This document shows, piece by piece, positions 40,489 to 49,687 of a stretch of 64,000 bases of DNA; position 1 is the stretch's first letter, and each line of letters opens with the position of its first letter. Origin of the DNA: UBA1765 sp045629945 (GTDB lineage Bacteria > Fibrobacterota > Fibrobacteria > Fibrobacterales > Fibrobacteraceae). Both the position numbers and the translations under genes were made by a program. Where the stretch lies: NCBI GenBank assembly GCA_045629945.1, contig JAZQSE010000024.1, forward strand, positions 1 to 64,000, given 5' to 3'. A model generated the notes under the pieces. The model had not been told where the DNA came from, ran no database searches, and saw only the letters and a list, made by a program, of their open reading frames with translations.

Positions 40489-43227
40489 ATGGCAACGAAG
40501 ACATTATTTTTATTAGATTCTTATGCGTTAGCATTCCGAATGTTTTATGCTTTTTCAAAATCTCCATTACATAATTCTAGTGGAATAGATGTTTCAATGG
40601 TTCATGGTTATTGGGGAGCAGTTTTAAGGATTTTAGAAAAGCATAAACCGACGCATTTTGCCATTGTCCGAGATGTTAATGCCCCGACATTTAGGCATGA
40701 ACTCTACCCAGAATATAAAGCGAACAGAAGCCCGATGCCAGAAGAAATGGCTGCTCAAATGCCTTTGTTGCAAGAAACTCTTGTAGCAAGTGGATTGCCA
40801 CTTTTGGCAGAACCTGGTTTTGAAGCGGATGATGTAATGGCAAGTGTAGCTTGTGCCGCAGAAAAAGCGGGTTTTGAAAGAGTTTTTTTAATTACTAAAG
40901 ATAAGGATTTATCTCAGATTGTTTCAGATGTTATACATCAATTTCATTTAGAAAAAGGGGCTGATGGAATTGATTTTGGACCAGATGAAGTTTTGAAAAA
41001 ATATGGAGTGCCACCATCACAAATTAGAGATTATCTGGCGTTGATGGGGGATTCTTCTGATAATGTGCCTGGAGTCCCTAAAGTGGGGCCAAAAACAGCT
41101 ATACAGTTGTTAGAAAAATTTGGCAATATGGATAACTTGTATGCGCATTTAGATGAAATTGAAAAAAAAGGATTGCATGATAATTTAGCTCAAAATAAAG
41201 AGAATGCTTTTCTTTCAAGAGAATTGGTTACTTTACAATGTGCGAGAGGCTTTTCAGGAACATTAGAACAGTTAGAATTCCAAGGTTTGGCAAGTGATGC
41301 TTTAAGTGATGTTTTTAGAGCAAATGAACTTAGACAATTAGAACGTTTATTAGAAAAAATACCAAGTCGTTCTGGTTGGGTTCCGTCACAAGAAACAGAA
41401 TTTGTTCCAGAAAAATTGCCTAATTATATCTTAGTAAACACAAGTGAAAAATTTGAAGAATTAAAAAGAAAAGTAGAAACCGCATCTGTGATTGCTTTAG
41501 ATACAGAAACAGATGGGTTGAATTCAATGGCTTGTTCTATAGCAGGTCTTTGTTTATCAGTAGACGAAGAAAATGGATATTATATTCCTTTAGGGCATAC
41601 TGATGTTTTTGGTTTGTTACAAGATAATCTTTCATTTGAACTTGTTAAAGAATGGTTCAGTGATTTATGGAAAAAAGAAGATTTATTTTGGATTTTTCAT
41701 AATGCCAAATTTGATTTACACGTTCTTTGTCGAGAATTTTCTCTTACAAGTATTCCAGAAAAAATTGGCGATACTTTAATCGCTGCCTGGATGCTTTCTC
41801 CAGGGAGTCATGTGCTCAGTTTAGATGAACAAGTTCGTATAGAATTGAATCATGTTATGATTCCAATAGCGGATTTGATTGGGCGAGGGAAATCTCAAAT
41901 TCCATTTACACAAGTCTCTGTTGAAAAAGCTTCTGAATATGGCGCAGAAGATGCTGTTTATACTTTGCGCTTATGGAATAAATTGTTCCCAAAATTGCAA
42001 GAAGCCGGTTATGAAAAATTTTTCTTCCAGATGGAAATGCCTTTATTAAAAGTGCTTTTAGAAATGGAACAAACTGGTATTGCTCTTGATAAACAAAAAA
42101 TGCAAAAGCTTGCAAGGGAAATGGAAGAGAGATTGTTCTTTCTTGAAAAAGAAATTCATGAAATTGCAGGAGAAAAATTCAATATAGCTTCTCCAAAACA
42201 ATTAGCAGAAATTCTTTTTGATAATTTAGGATTACCAGAAATAAAAAAACGCAGTACGGATAGTTCTGTTTTAGAAGAATTGTCTGTTGTGGCCCCGCAC
42301 CCCATTGTAGAATCTATAATGGAATATCGAGAGCAAAAGAAGTTGTTAAGTACTTATGTGAGTGTTTTGCCATCTTTGATTTTACCAAAGACAAATAGAA
42401 TTCATACAAGTTTTATCCAATGGGGAACCGCTACAGGTAGGCTTTCTAGCAGAGATCCGAATTTACAAAACATTCCGATAAGAAGTGAAAATGGTAAAAA
42501 AATAAGAGCAGCTTTTATCCCTGGAAATCCAGAAAATACGATTTTGGCTGTTGACTATTCTCAAATAGAATTACGAATGCTTGCTCACTTAAGTGGCGAT
42601 AAAAATTTGATTGCGGCTTATTTAAATGATTTAGATATTCATGCGCAAACCGCTTCCGCAATTTATGGTGTGCCTCAGGAAGAAGTGACTTCTGACCAGC
42701 GACGAGATGCGAAAGTCGTGAATTTTGGTGTTTTGTATGGAATGACCGCTTTCCGTTTATCACGGGATTTGAAAATTTCAAGAAAACAGGCTCAAGAATT
42801 TATTGATGGTTATTTTAATTTGTATTCAGGTGTTCAAGAATTTATCGCAAAAACGATTGTAGATGTGCATGAAAAAGGTTATGTTGAAACTCTTTCAGGC
42901 CGTCGTCGGCCGATTCCTGGCATTTTTTCGACAGATAAAATGGAATGCAAAATGGCAGAACGTATGGCTGTAAATACGCCTGTGCAAGGTAGTGCTGCGG
43001 ATTTGATTAAAATAGCGATGATTCAAATTTCTGAAAAGATAAATAAAGAATCATTACCATTAAAAATGATGCTTCAAGTTCACGATGAATTGGTTTTTGA
43101 ATGCCCTAAAAATTTAGCAGAAGAAATGGGTGAAATTGTTAAGCAAGAAATGGAAAATGCAATGCAGTTAAAAGTGCCTTTAGTCGCTTCCGTTGGGTTT
43201 GGGGAGAACTGGCTCGAAGCACATTAA
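40489..43227 (+). CDS. polA: DNA polymerase I
   Basis: Gap-filling and repair polymerase, 912 residues with all three domains. 5' nuclease: FLLDSYALAFRMFYAF, EPGFEADDVMAS, and LALMGDSSDNVPGVPKVGPK for the helix-hairpin-helix. 3'-5' exonuclease: ALDTETDGL near 336, FHNAKFDLHVL and GAEDAVYTLRLW, with catalytic acidic residues present, so proofreading should work. Polymerase: TGRLSSRDPNLQNIPIR, VDYSQIELRMLAHLSGD, RRDAKVVNFGVLYGM and LQVHDELVFECP. Confidence 0.97.
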   Translation: MATKTLFLLDSYALAFRMFYAFSKSPLHNSSGIDVSMVHGYWGAVLRILEKHKPTHFAIVRDVNAPTFRHELYPEYKANRSPMPEEMAAQMPLLQETLVASGLPLLAEPGFEADDVMASVACAAEKAGFERVFLITKDKDLSQIVSDVIHQFHLEKGADGIDFGPDEVLKKYGVPPSQIRDYLALMGDSSDNVPGVPKVGPKTAIQLLEKFGNMDNLYAHLDEIEKKGLHDNLAQNKENAFLSRELVTLQCARGFSGTLEQLEFQGLASDALSDVFRANELRQLERLLEKIPSRSGWVPSQETEFVPEKLPNYILVNTSEKFEELKRKVETASVIALDTETDGLNSMACSIAGLCLSVDEENGYYIPLGHTDVFGLLQDNLSFELVKEWFSDLWKKEDLFWIFHNAKFDLHVLCREFSLTSIPEKIGDTLIAAWMLSPGSHVLSLDEQVRIELNHVMIPIADLIGRGKSQIPFTQVSVEKASEYGAEDAVYTLRLWNKLFPKLQEAGYEKFFFQMEMPLLKVLLEMEQTGIALDKQKMQKLAREMEERLFFLEKEIHEIAGEKFNIASPKQLAEILFDNLGLPEIKKRSTDSSVLEELSVVAPHPIVESIMEYREQKKLLSTYVSVLPSLILPKTNRIHTSFIQWGTATGRLSSRDPNLQNIPIRSENGKKIRAAFIPGNPENTILAVDYSQIELRMLAHLSGDKNLIAAYLNDLDIHAQTASAIYGVPQEEVTSDQRRDAKVVNFGVLYGMTAFRLSRDLKISRKQAQEFIDGYFNLYSGVQEFIAKTIVDVHEKGYVETLSGRRRPIPGIFSTDKMECKMAERMAVNTPVQGSAADLIKIAMIQISEKINKESLPLKMMLQVHDELVFECPKNLAEEMGEIVKQEMENAMQLKVPLVASVGFGENWLEAH

Positions 43228-43249
43228 AAATATTTCTAACTTTATGCTT

Positions 43250-44362
43250 ATGACCGAACAACAAATATTAAAAGCTTTAGAAGTTGTGATGGATCCTGAT
43301 TTAAACAGGAATATTGTTGAATTAGGGTTTGTGCAGAATTTAAATATTGCAGAAGACAATTCCGTTTCTATGGAATTGGTTTTAACAACACCAGCTTGCC
43401 CTATACGTGATAGATTCAAAGAACAATGTGAAAAAATTATTTTGGCATTAGGTGCTTCTGCTGTAGAAGTGACTTTATCGGCAAAAGCAGGGCGGGTTGC
43501 AAGTGAAACAGAAAATACAGAATCCTTTTTAAAAGAAGTTTCTCATATTGTAGCAGTTGCCTCCGGAAAAGGCGGCGTTGGTAAATCTACTGTTACAGCT
43601 AATTTAGCGGTAGCTTTAAGTCTTTCCGGGGCAAGAGTTGGAATTTTAGATGCTGATATTTATGGCCCTTCTATGGGTGTAATGTTTGGTATTGATCAAG
43701 CACCTTATGTTCATGAAGACAAAACAATTTCTCCGGTTTTGGCCAAAGGTGGAATTTCAATTGTTTCTATGAGCATGTTTGCTGATTCTGATAGAGCAAC
43801 AATTTGGCGTGGGCCAATGGCAAGTCAGATGATTAAAAATTTCTTGCATCGTGTTCGTTGGGGAGCGTTGGATTATTTACTGATTGATTTTCCTCCAGGA
43901 ACAGGAGATATCCAGTTAACCTTAACACAAGAATGTCCTTTATCTGGTGCAGTTGTTGTGACTACCCCTCAAGAAGTCGCTTTAGCAGATTGCCGAAAGG
44001 GTCTTTCAATGTTTGATTCAGTTGGCGTTCCTGTTCTTGGCGTTGTTGAAAACATGAGTTACTTTATTTGTGACAAATGTGAAAAAGAACATTTTATTTT
44101 CCCACAAGGTGGAGGTGAAAGAATTTCGAAAACATTCGGAGTTCCTCTGTTGGGAAAAATTCCATTAGAAGCATCTCTGGCTTCTTGTGGCGATAATGGG
44201 GTGCCAGGAGTCTTGTATAATCCTAATAGCGTTTCTGCACAGGTATTTACAGAAGTAGCGGCAGATACAGTAAGGAAAATTTCTGTATTTTCTGCGATGG
44301 CTAGTGAGACCCTTTCTTCTTTCCGGTATTCTTTTGAAGAATTGCCAGAGGAGGTTTTATGA
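43250..44362 (+). CDS. apbC: Mrp/ApbC-family Fe-S carrier ATPase
   Basis: 370 residues. The N-terminal MIP18/DUF59 domain (ILKALEVVMDPDLNRNIVEL, TTPACPIRDRF) is followed by a P-loop ATPase with the deviant Walker A SGKGGVGKSTVTANLAVALS near residue 105, LDADIYGPSMGVMFG and LIDFPPGTGDIQLTL, and a late CDKC. The family delivers Fe-S clusters to apoproteins. Starts at 43244 and 43250 (ATGCTTATG) are equally possible; the frame open from 43193 runs inside polA. It overlaps the DUF971 gene by ATGA. Confidence 0.93.
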   Translation: MTEQQILKALEVVMDPDLNRNIVELGFVQNLNIAEDNSVSMELVLTTPACPIRDRFKEQCEKIILALGASAVEVTLSAKAGRVASETENTESFLKEVSHIVAVASGKGGVGKSTVTANLAVALSLSGARVGILDADIYGPSMGVMFGIDQAPYVHEDKTISPVLAKGGISIVSMSMFADSDRATIWRGPMASQMIKNFLHRVRWGALDYLLIDFPPGTGDIQLTLTQECPLSGAVVVTTPQEVALADCRKGLSMFDSVGVPVLGVVENMSYFICDKCEKEHFIFPQGGGERISKTFGVPLLGKIPLEASLASCGDNGVPGVLYNPNSVSAQVFTEVAADTVRKISVFSAMASETLSSFRYSFEELPEEVL

Positions 44363-44664
44363 GTTCTTTGATGCTTGCACCTAAAAAATTTTTTCGAACT
44401 AGAGAAGGGCATTTAGGAGTAGAATGGGCTGATTCCTCAAGAAATTCTATTCCATTAAAAAAATTGCGTTTAGCTTGTCCTTGTGCTTTGTGTGTCGATG
44501 AACATACAGGAGAACGTTTGGTTAATCCAGAAACTATTCCAGAAGACATAAAGTTGGAGTCTTTGCTTTCTGTTGGGCGCTATGCAGTCGGGTTTATATG
44601 GTCAGATGGTCATAAAACAGGAATTTATCCTTATCCATTGCTAAAGGAATTGACAAAATTGTGA
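44359..44664 (+). CDS. DUF971 protein (GBBH-like N-terminal domain)
   Basis: 101 residues. The single domain matches the DUF971 / gamma-butyrobetaine-hydroxylase-N fold: LGVEWADSSRNSIPLKKLR, ACPCALCVDEHTGERLV and GFIWSDGHKTGIYPYPLLKE. The CPCALC trio is typical and may bind zinc or an iron-sulphur cluster. In many bacteria DUF971 is fused or adjacent to ApbC; here it overlaps it by 4 bases, supporting a joint role in Fe-S handling. Confidence 0.88.
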   Translation: MSSLMLAPKKFFRTREGHLGVEWADSSRNSIPLKKLRLACPCALCVDEHTGERLVNPETIPEDIKLESLLSVGRYAVGFIWSDGHKTGIYPYPLLKELTKL

Positions 44665-44729
44665 TAAAAAGCAATATTTGCGCAGAGTTAATCCTATCAA
44701 TATTTGTTGGTTACCACGCAGGTTAAGTT

Positions 44730-45575
44730 ATGAGTGATTTTAACGAATCCCTTTATTTTCGAGATTTAAATCGTCATCAGACTCTTCCGCCGAATGAGGA
44801 AGCAGTTCTTTTGGAGATTATTAAGAAAAATAAAGAATCTGATGAAATCAAGAATTTAGCGATGCAACGTTTGATTCGCGGGAATTTACGTTTTGTGGTG
44901 AGTGTTGCTAGAAAGTATCAAGGACGAGGTCTTCCTTTGTTGGATTTAATTAACGAAGGAAACTTGGGCCTTTTTAAAGCAGCCCAACGATTTGATATGG
45001 ATAAAGATGTTAAGTTCATTTCTTATGCAGTTTGGTGGATCCGTCAATCTATCCAGAAAGCGTTGTTTGAACGTATTGGCTCTGTTCGTATTCCTCCTAA
45101 TAAATTAGCGTTAGTAAATAAGTTCAAACGCGCATTGATGCAAAATAATGGTGATTACGAATTGACAATGACTATGCCAGAATTTGCTCCATATGAACGT
45201 GATATTGTTGAAGTCATGGAGAAAATAGTTGATATTTCTTTAGACGCACCAATAGGGGAAGATGGAGTTGCTGGAGGCGATTCTGTTAGCACGTTGATGG
45301 ATGTTCTTGGCACAGAAGGTAACCAAGAAACAGAATTAGAAGAAGCAGAACGCAAAAAATTAATTCATGAAACTTTGCAGGCTTTACCTCCTAGAGAAGC
45401 AGAGATTATCCAGATGTTCTATGGAGTAGATGCCGCAGAAGATACTACTTTGCGTGATATCGGCGAAGATATGAAATTAAGTCGGGAACGCGTTCGCCAG
45501 ATAAAAAATAAAACGCTTCGCAGATTGCAAAGAAGTAAGGAATTGAAAGATAAATTCAGTGATTGCCTGAGGTAA
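44730..45575 (+). CDS. rpoD: RNA polymerase sigma factor, RpoD/SigA type without region 1.1
   Basis: 281 residues. Region 1.2 is YFRDLNRHQTLPPNEEAVLL. Region 2 includes IRGNLRFVVSVARKYQGRGL, LLDLINEGNLGLFKAAQRFD and KFISYAVWWIRQSIQKALFE. Region 3 follows, and region 4 has LQALPPREAEIIQMFYG and LRDIGEDMKLSRERVRQIKN. The lack of region 1.1 and the length match primary sigma factors of Bacteroidota and Fibrobacterota, so it is probably the housekeeping sigma, though a group 2 factor cannot be excluded. A TPR gene starts 2 bases after its stop. Confidence 0.9.
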   Translation: MSDFNESLYFRDLNRHQTLPPNEEAVLLEIIKKNKESDEIKNLAMQRLIRGNLRFVVSVARKYQGRGLPLLDLINEGNLGLFKAAQRFDMDKDVKFISYAVWWIRQSIQKALFERIGSVRIPPNKLALVNKFKRALMQNNGDYELTMTMPEFAPYERDIVEVMEKIVDISLDAPIGEDGVAGGDSVSTLMDVLGTEGNQETELEEAERKKLIHETLQALPPREAEIIQMFYGVDAAEDTTLRDIGEDMKLSRERVRQIKNKTLRRLQRSKELKDKFSDCLR

Positions 45576-45577
45576 TA

Positions 45578-47281
45578 ATGGCAAGCAAAAAATCTTTTGT
45601 TCGCAAATTGATTTTCGCTTATCTGTTTTTGTGTGCAACAGGTATTCTTGTTTTTATCGGTTTTGAACTTTACAAACGTTTTGGTCCATCAACAATTAAA
45701 TTAGAAAGTGTTCCGTTCGGTTTATCTGTAGGCAGCGAACTTTTAGTGGGGGATTCACCTGAATTTCAAAAAGCACTTGAAGAATATTCTTTTGCCACAA
45801 GAGATGAAATTCGTAGGGCCTCTGATTTGTCAGAGGCTGGAGAACCAGCAAGAGCATTAGAAATTTTTGATGCCATCTCTTTGACTTACCCAGCGTTGGA
45901 AATAGCTCGTTTTGGTTCTATGGATGCTCTTTTGGATATGGATTCTTTAGATGCATCACACAAAGTGCGATTGGAAACTTTGATGGAAGATTGGCAACGT
46001 CGTTATCCAAATGGAGCGATGAAAGCTTATTTGGATTCCCGTAGAACTTTTTCAGAAGGGAGTTTAACCACTGCGCTTGAATTTGCTCGTGTTGCAAGTG
46101 ATAAAGCACCAGCCTTTTTGGCGTATCGTTTGTGGTATGGAAAATTATTGTTTTTAGCAGAACAACATACTCGTTCTGCTGAAGAAGCTAGAGCAGCGAT
46201 TAGTATTTCTCGTGGAACTTCTTTAAAAGCTTATGCATTGCTTGCAAATGTATTTCATGCATTAGGGCAACTAGATAGTTGTTCTTCATTATTAGAATAC
46301 GCATCTTCTCGTTTTACAAACGCTCCGGATTTACTTTTATTAAAAGGCTATTTAGAAGAATATCGTGGTAATTATGATGATGCTGAAGTTTTGTATCAAA
46401 AGATTTTAGCCATAAAACCGAATTTTAAAAAAGCTTCTGAAGCTATTTCGACATTAGGTGAAAAATTGCCACCGGGAAATGGTTTAGGAGTTTCATTGAC
46501 TTCTTCTGACAGAGCTCGTGTGGCACGAGAAATTTTAGAACCATTAGTCGGTCAGTATCCAGACAATTTACCTTTGCGAGAAGCTTTAGGAAGAGCTTAC
46601 CTTAAAGGGAAAAATTTTGATTTAGCACGGATGCAATTTTTAGAAATCCAACAAAAAGATGCTGAGTATCCAGATATTCAGTTACGGATTCAGGAAGCAT
46701 CTGCCGTTCGGCAGATGGAACCGCCTACAGGATTAGCTGAAAATTTAAACAGAGTGGCTGATAGTTTACGGGTTTCTATGCCAGCAACAAAGCATGATTT
46801 CAATACGCGGTTAGGACATTATCTCGTTCGTTATGGCGCTTCTCCGAAAGAGTTTTTCTCGCATTATGCTGTGACTAATTTTAAACAAATCAAAAAGCAT
46901 ATTTGGCAAGAAACCTTTACTGATGGGCATCACACGCATGTGTATACGGTTCTTTTTGATTCAAGAGATCGTTATTACGGAGTTCATGTTTTAGTTATTG
47001 ATTCTTCTACCGTTGCGCATGAACATGGCAGAGCTCCAGAAGTTTTCACACGTCTTTTACAACAAAACTCCCGCATTTCTGGTATAGGCTCTGCAACCGG
47101 AGAAACAGAATGTGGTGATGTTGTAATTGATGCTGCTGTTTGGGATGCTCAGGATAACTTTGAAATTTTAGCTCGTGTTATTGGTAAACCAGAAGAAGTT
47201 CGTATGGTACGTTTTGATAAACGTTATTTACCAATGAGTTTAAAACTTTGTGATTATTTGGAATATTTGAATGCTTATTAA
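45578..47281 (+). CDS. Membrane-anchored TPR protein, function unknown
   Basis: 567 residues from ATG 45578, 2 bases after the sigma factor stop and behind TGAGG. One N-terminal membrane helix (LIFAYLFLCATGILVFIGFE), no cleavage site, so the rest is probably periplasmic. Residues about 80-390 are tetratricopeptide-like helices (SEAGEPARALEIFDAISLTY, YRGNYDDAEVLYQKILAIKP, PLREALGRAYLKGKNFDLAR). The C-terminal 150 residues (KQIKKHIWQETFTDGHHTHV, YTVLFDSRDRYYGVHVLVID) form an unrecognised alpha/beta domain. It is in one unit with the next two envelope genes. Confidence 0.82.
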   Translation: MASKKSFVRKLIFAYLFLCATGILVFIGFELYKRFGPSTIKLESVPFGLSVGSELLVGDSPEFQKALEEYSFATRDEIRRASDLSEAGEPARALEIFDAISLTYPALEIARFGSMDALLDMDSLDASHKVRLETLMEDWQRRYPNGAMKAYLDSRRTFSEGSLTTALEFARVASDKAPAFLAYRLWYGKLLFLAEQHTRSAEEARAAISISRGTSLKAYALLANVFHALGQLDSCSSLLEYASSRFTNAPDLLLLKGYLEEYRGNYDDAEVLYQKILAIKPNFKKASEAISTLGEKLPPGNGLGVSLTSSDRARVAREILEPLVGQYPDNLPLREALGRAYLKGKNFDLARMQFLEIQQKDAEYPDIQLRIQEASAVRQMEPPTGLAENLNRVADSLRVSMPATKHDFNTRLGHYLVRYGASPKEFFSHYAVTNFKQIKKHIWQETFTDGHHTHVYTVLFDSRDRYYGVHVLVIDSSTVAHEHGRAPEVFTRLLQQNSRISGIGSATGETECGDVVIDAAVWDAQDNFEILARVIGKPEEVRMVRFDKRYLPMSLKLCDYLEYLNAY

Positions 47282-47324
47282 TAAAATTCCAATTTCACAA
47301 TCCAAGCTTTTGTATTTTAAAAGT

Positions 47325-49229
47325 ATGCCTTGTCGTTTGCTTTTTCTTTTTCTTGTGGTTTTCTTTTTTGAAGGGTGTACTTGTTGTGCCTATTTAAACC
47401 ACATGTTTAATGCTGAAAGAGCATACGAAGAAGCTTCTGAAATGCGCACGGCTCGTTTAGATTCCACAGCAGGAGAAGATTCTAAACCTATTGGTGAAGA
47501 AGCTAAAAAATATGATAGAGTAATTGAAAAAGGTTCTCGAGTTTTAGAACGATTTCCTAAAAATAAAAAGCGCTCTTCTGATGCCGTTTTTTTAATCGCC
47601 GAATCTTACCGGCATAAAGGTGAGTGGGGAAAAGCCATTGAAAAATACGATGAATTAGAACGTTATTTTCCAGAACACGATTCTATGCAAGCGGCTGAAT
47701 ACCAAAGAGCTTATTGTTTATACAAGAACAAAGAATTTAATATCAGTCGATTTGCTTTAGAACCTGTTCTTCTTAAAGGAAAAGAACACCCTTATTATTT
47801 TCCAGGTTTAAATTTGCTTTCTTTACTTGAAGAAGTTTCTGAAGATCCTGGACTTGCTATTGCTGCATTAGAAAAATTATTGGCAGATACTTCAGGGACA
47901 CCATTTATGCGTGGAAAAGCTCATTTCCGTTTAGCAACATTGTATTACGCTCAGGAATCTTATGATAAAGCAAGAGAACATTATTTGGCTAAAGAAATCA
48001 AAGAATTGCAAGAAAGAGACCGCTTCACAGCTGAAACTCAAGCGGCAGAGTGTTTAGCCCATAAAGAAAAATATGAACAAGCAGCCGAAGAATTTTTAAG
48101 AGCAGCGAAAAACCCGGATTACCAAGAAAAATTATCATTTTTGCTTGTTCGTTATGGAGAACTTTTATTCTTGGCCAAAAAGTATAATGAAGGGCGTGCT
48201 GTATTTCAGAAAGTAACAAAAGACTTTCCAAAAACAGAAGACGCTTCTCGAGCTTATTACCAACAAGGCTTACATGAGCAAGTAGATTTGAAAGCTTATG
48301 AAACAGCTTTGAATTTTTATGATAGCAGTTATATTGCAAGGCCTCCCTCAAAATGGGGCAAAGAAAGTAAAGAAAGGTATGATGCTCTAAAACGTTTACT
48401 TGTTTTGCAATCCAATAACGATGCTATGGATTCGGTTGCACAATCAGGTAAACCATTTTTTGACAATGAATTTCAAATAGCAGAACTTTTCCTTTTTAAA
48501 CTATCTGAATCGGATAGTGCTGTTGCTCGATTGAATGGGATTATTGAAAATTCAGATGATTCTTTAAAAGTATTGCGGGCTTCTTATGCTCGGGCTTTTA
48601 TTTACGATGAATTTTTAAATGATCCGGAAACGGCCGAAGAATATTACATGGAAGTTATTGAAAAGTATCCGGATTCAGAATATGCAAAGCAAGCGCAAGC
48701 AAATCTTGGTATGCGGGTAACATTGAAAACGCAAGAAGATTTAGCTCATGAAAGATTTTTAGCAGCAGAAAGTTTATGGCTAGAAGCCAAATCTTTACCA
48801 CTAGAATCAATGGATTTAGTGGACAGTGCTTATACAAAAGCTTTGAATGCTTATGATAGTGTCTTTATAGACTTTCCTACGACGCAAACAGGTATACAAG
48901 CGTTATATATGGCTGCTATGCTTTATGCTAGTTTTCCAGAAGGATTAGATAGCACCGCGGCAAAATTAAGACAAATCCGTGATATATCTCCAATGTCTCC
49001 TTGGGGAAAATCAGCCGCTGTTATGCTTTCTGGCAGGGTATCTATTTCAGATGAAGACTTAGTAAGAATGCGTAAAAGAATAGAACAAAACGAAAAGAGA
49101 ACTACGGAGCTTTCTAAACAATATTATGATTCGTTTATTCCTGCTAAAAAAGAAGAACAAGTTGAAGTAAAGAGTAAAGAAGATGAAATCTTGGAAAACA
49201 CATACAACAGCATGTATGATTTTGAATAA
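47325..49229 (+). CDS. TPR outer-membrane lipoprotein
   Basis: 634 residues from ATG 47325, which begins a compact lipoprotein signal (MPCRLLFLFLVVFFFEGC). An in-frame ATG at 47271, overlapping the upstream gene by 11 bases, would add 18 residues and is the alternative. At least eight TPR-like units follow (SYRHKGEWGKAIEKYDELER, YAQESYDKAREHYLAKE, FLAKKYNEGRAVFQKVTKDF, DPETAEEYYMEVIEKYPDSE), recalling BamD/YbgF-type proteins. The last 60 residues are charged and coiled-coil-like. Likely role: scaffold in the cell envelope. Confidence 0.85.
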   Translation: MPCRLLFLFLVVFFFEGCTCCAYLNHMFNAERAYEEASEMRTARLDSTAGEDSKPIGEEAKKYDRVIEKGSRVLERFPKNKKRSSDAVFLIAESYRHKGEWGKAIEKYDELERYFPEHDSMQAAEYQRAYCLYKNKEFNISRFALEPVLLKGKEHPYYFPGLNLLSLLEEVSEDPGLAIAALEKLLADTSGTPFMRGKAHFRLATLYYAQESYDKAREHYLAKEIKELQERDRFTAETQAAECLAHKEKYEQAAEEFLRAAKNPDYQEKLSFLLVRYGELLFLAKKYNEGRAVFQKVTKDFPKTEDASRAYYQQGLHEQVDLKAYETALNFYDSSYIARPPSKWGKESKERYDALKRLLVLQSNNDAMDSVAQSGKPFFDNEFQIAELFLFKLSESDSAVARLNGIIENSDDSLKVLRASYARAFIYDEFLNDPETAEEYYMEVIEKYPDSEYAKQAQANLGMRVTLKTQEDLAHERFLAAESLWLEAKSLPLESMDLVDSAYTKALNAYDSVFIDFPTTQTGIQALYMAAMLYASFPEGLDSTAAKLRQIRDISPMSPWGKSAAVMLSGRVSISDEDLVRMRKRIEQNEKRTTELSKQYYDSFIPAKKEEQVEVKSKEDEILENTYNSMYDFE

Positions 49230-49686
49230 GCCAATATTTCTGGTTCTCTTTTTTACGCTTTCTTTATTGAATGCCTGTTCTTTACCATCTCGCGGTGGTT
49301 ATGATAGATCAACAGGGACATATACAACAAAATCAGAGCAAGTATCTAAATCAGGTAAAAAGAAAACGGTAAAAAAGGCTAAAATAGGTTCTGTTTTACA
49401 TGGAGAAGCTAGTTATTACGGTCCAGGTTTTGAAGGCAACTTGACTGCAAATGGAGAAACATTTGATTCGAACGAAATGACATGTGCCCATAAATCTTTA
49501 CCATTCAATACTTGGCTTCGAGTCACAAGAGTGGATACTGGAGAAAGTGTTGTTGTGCGGGTAAATGATAGAGGCCCTTATGCTAAAGGTCGTATTTTAG
49601 ATTTGAGTGCTTCTGCTGGAAAAAAAATAGGCCTAGATAAAGTAGGCCATGCAGAAGTTCGTGCAGAAGTTATTGAAGGCGAATAG
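49216..49686 (+). CDS. RlpA-like lipoprotein (putative septal lytic transglycosylase)
   Basis: 156 residues from ATG 49216; the frame is open from 49183 but the later start gives a proper lipoprotein signal, MILNKPIFLVLFFTLSLLNAC. The mature start CSLPSRGGYDRSTGTY nearly repeats that of the NlpC/P60 lipoprotein at 11911. A basic linker leads to a double-psi beta-barrel: GEASYYGPGFEGNLTANGET, CAHKSLPFNTWLRV with the catalytic-type histidine, and VRVNDRGPYAKGRILDLSAS with the aspartate. RlpA in Pseudomonas cleaves peptide-free glycan strands. No SPOR domain is attached. The start overlaps the previous gene; the end lies one base from convergent prmC. Confidence 0.9.
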   Translation: MILNKPIFLVLFFTLSLLNACSLPSRGGYDRSTGTYTTKSEQVSKSGKKKTVKKAKIGSVLHGEASYYGPGFEGNLTANGETFDSNEMTCAHKSLPFNTWLRVTRVDTGESVVVRVNDRGPYAKGRILDLSASAGKKIGLDKVGHAEVRAEVIEGE

Positions 49687-49687
49687 A

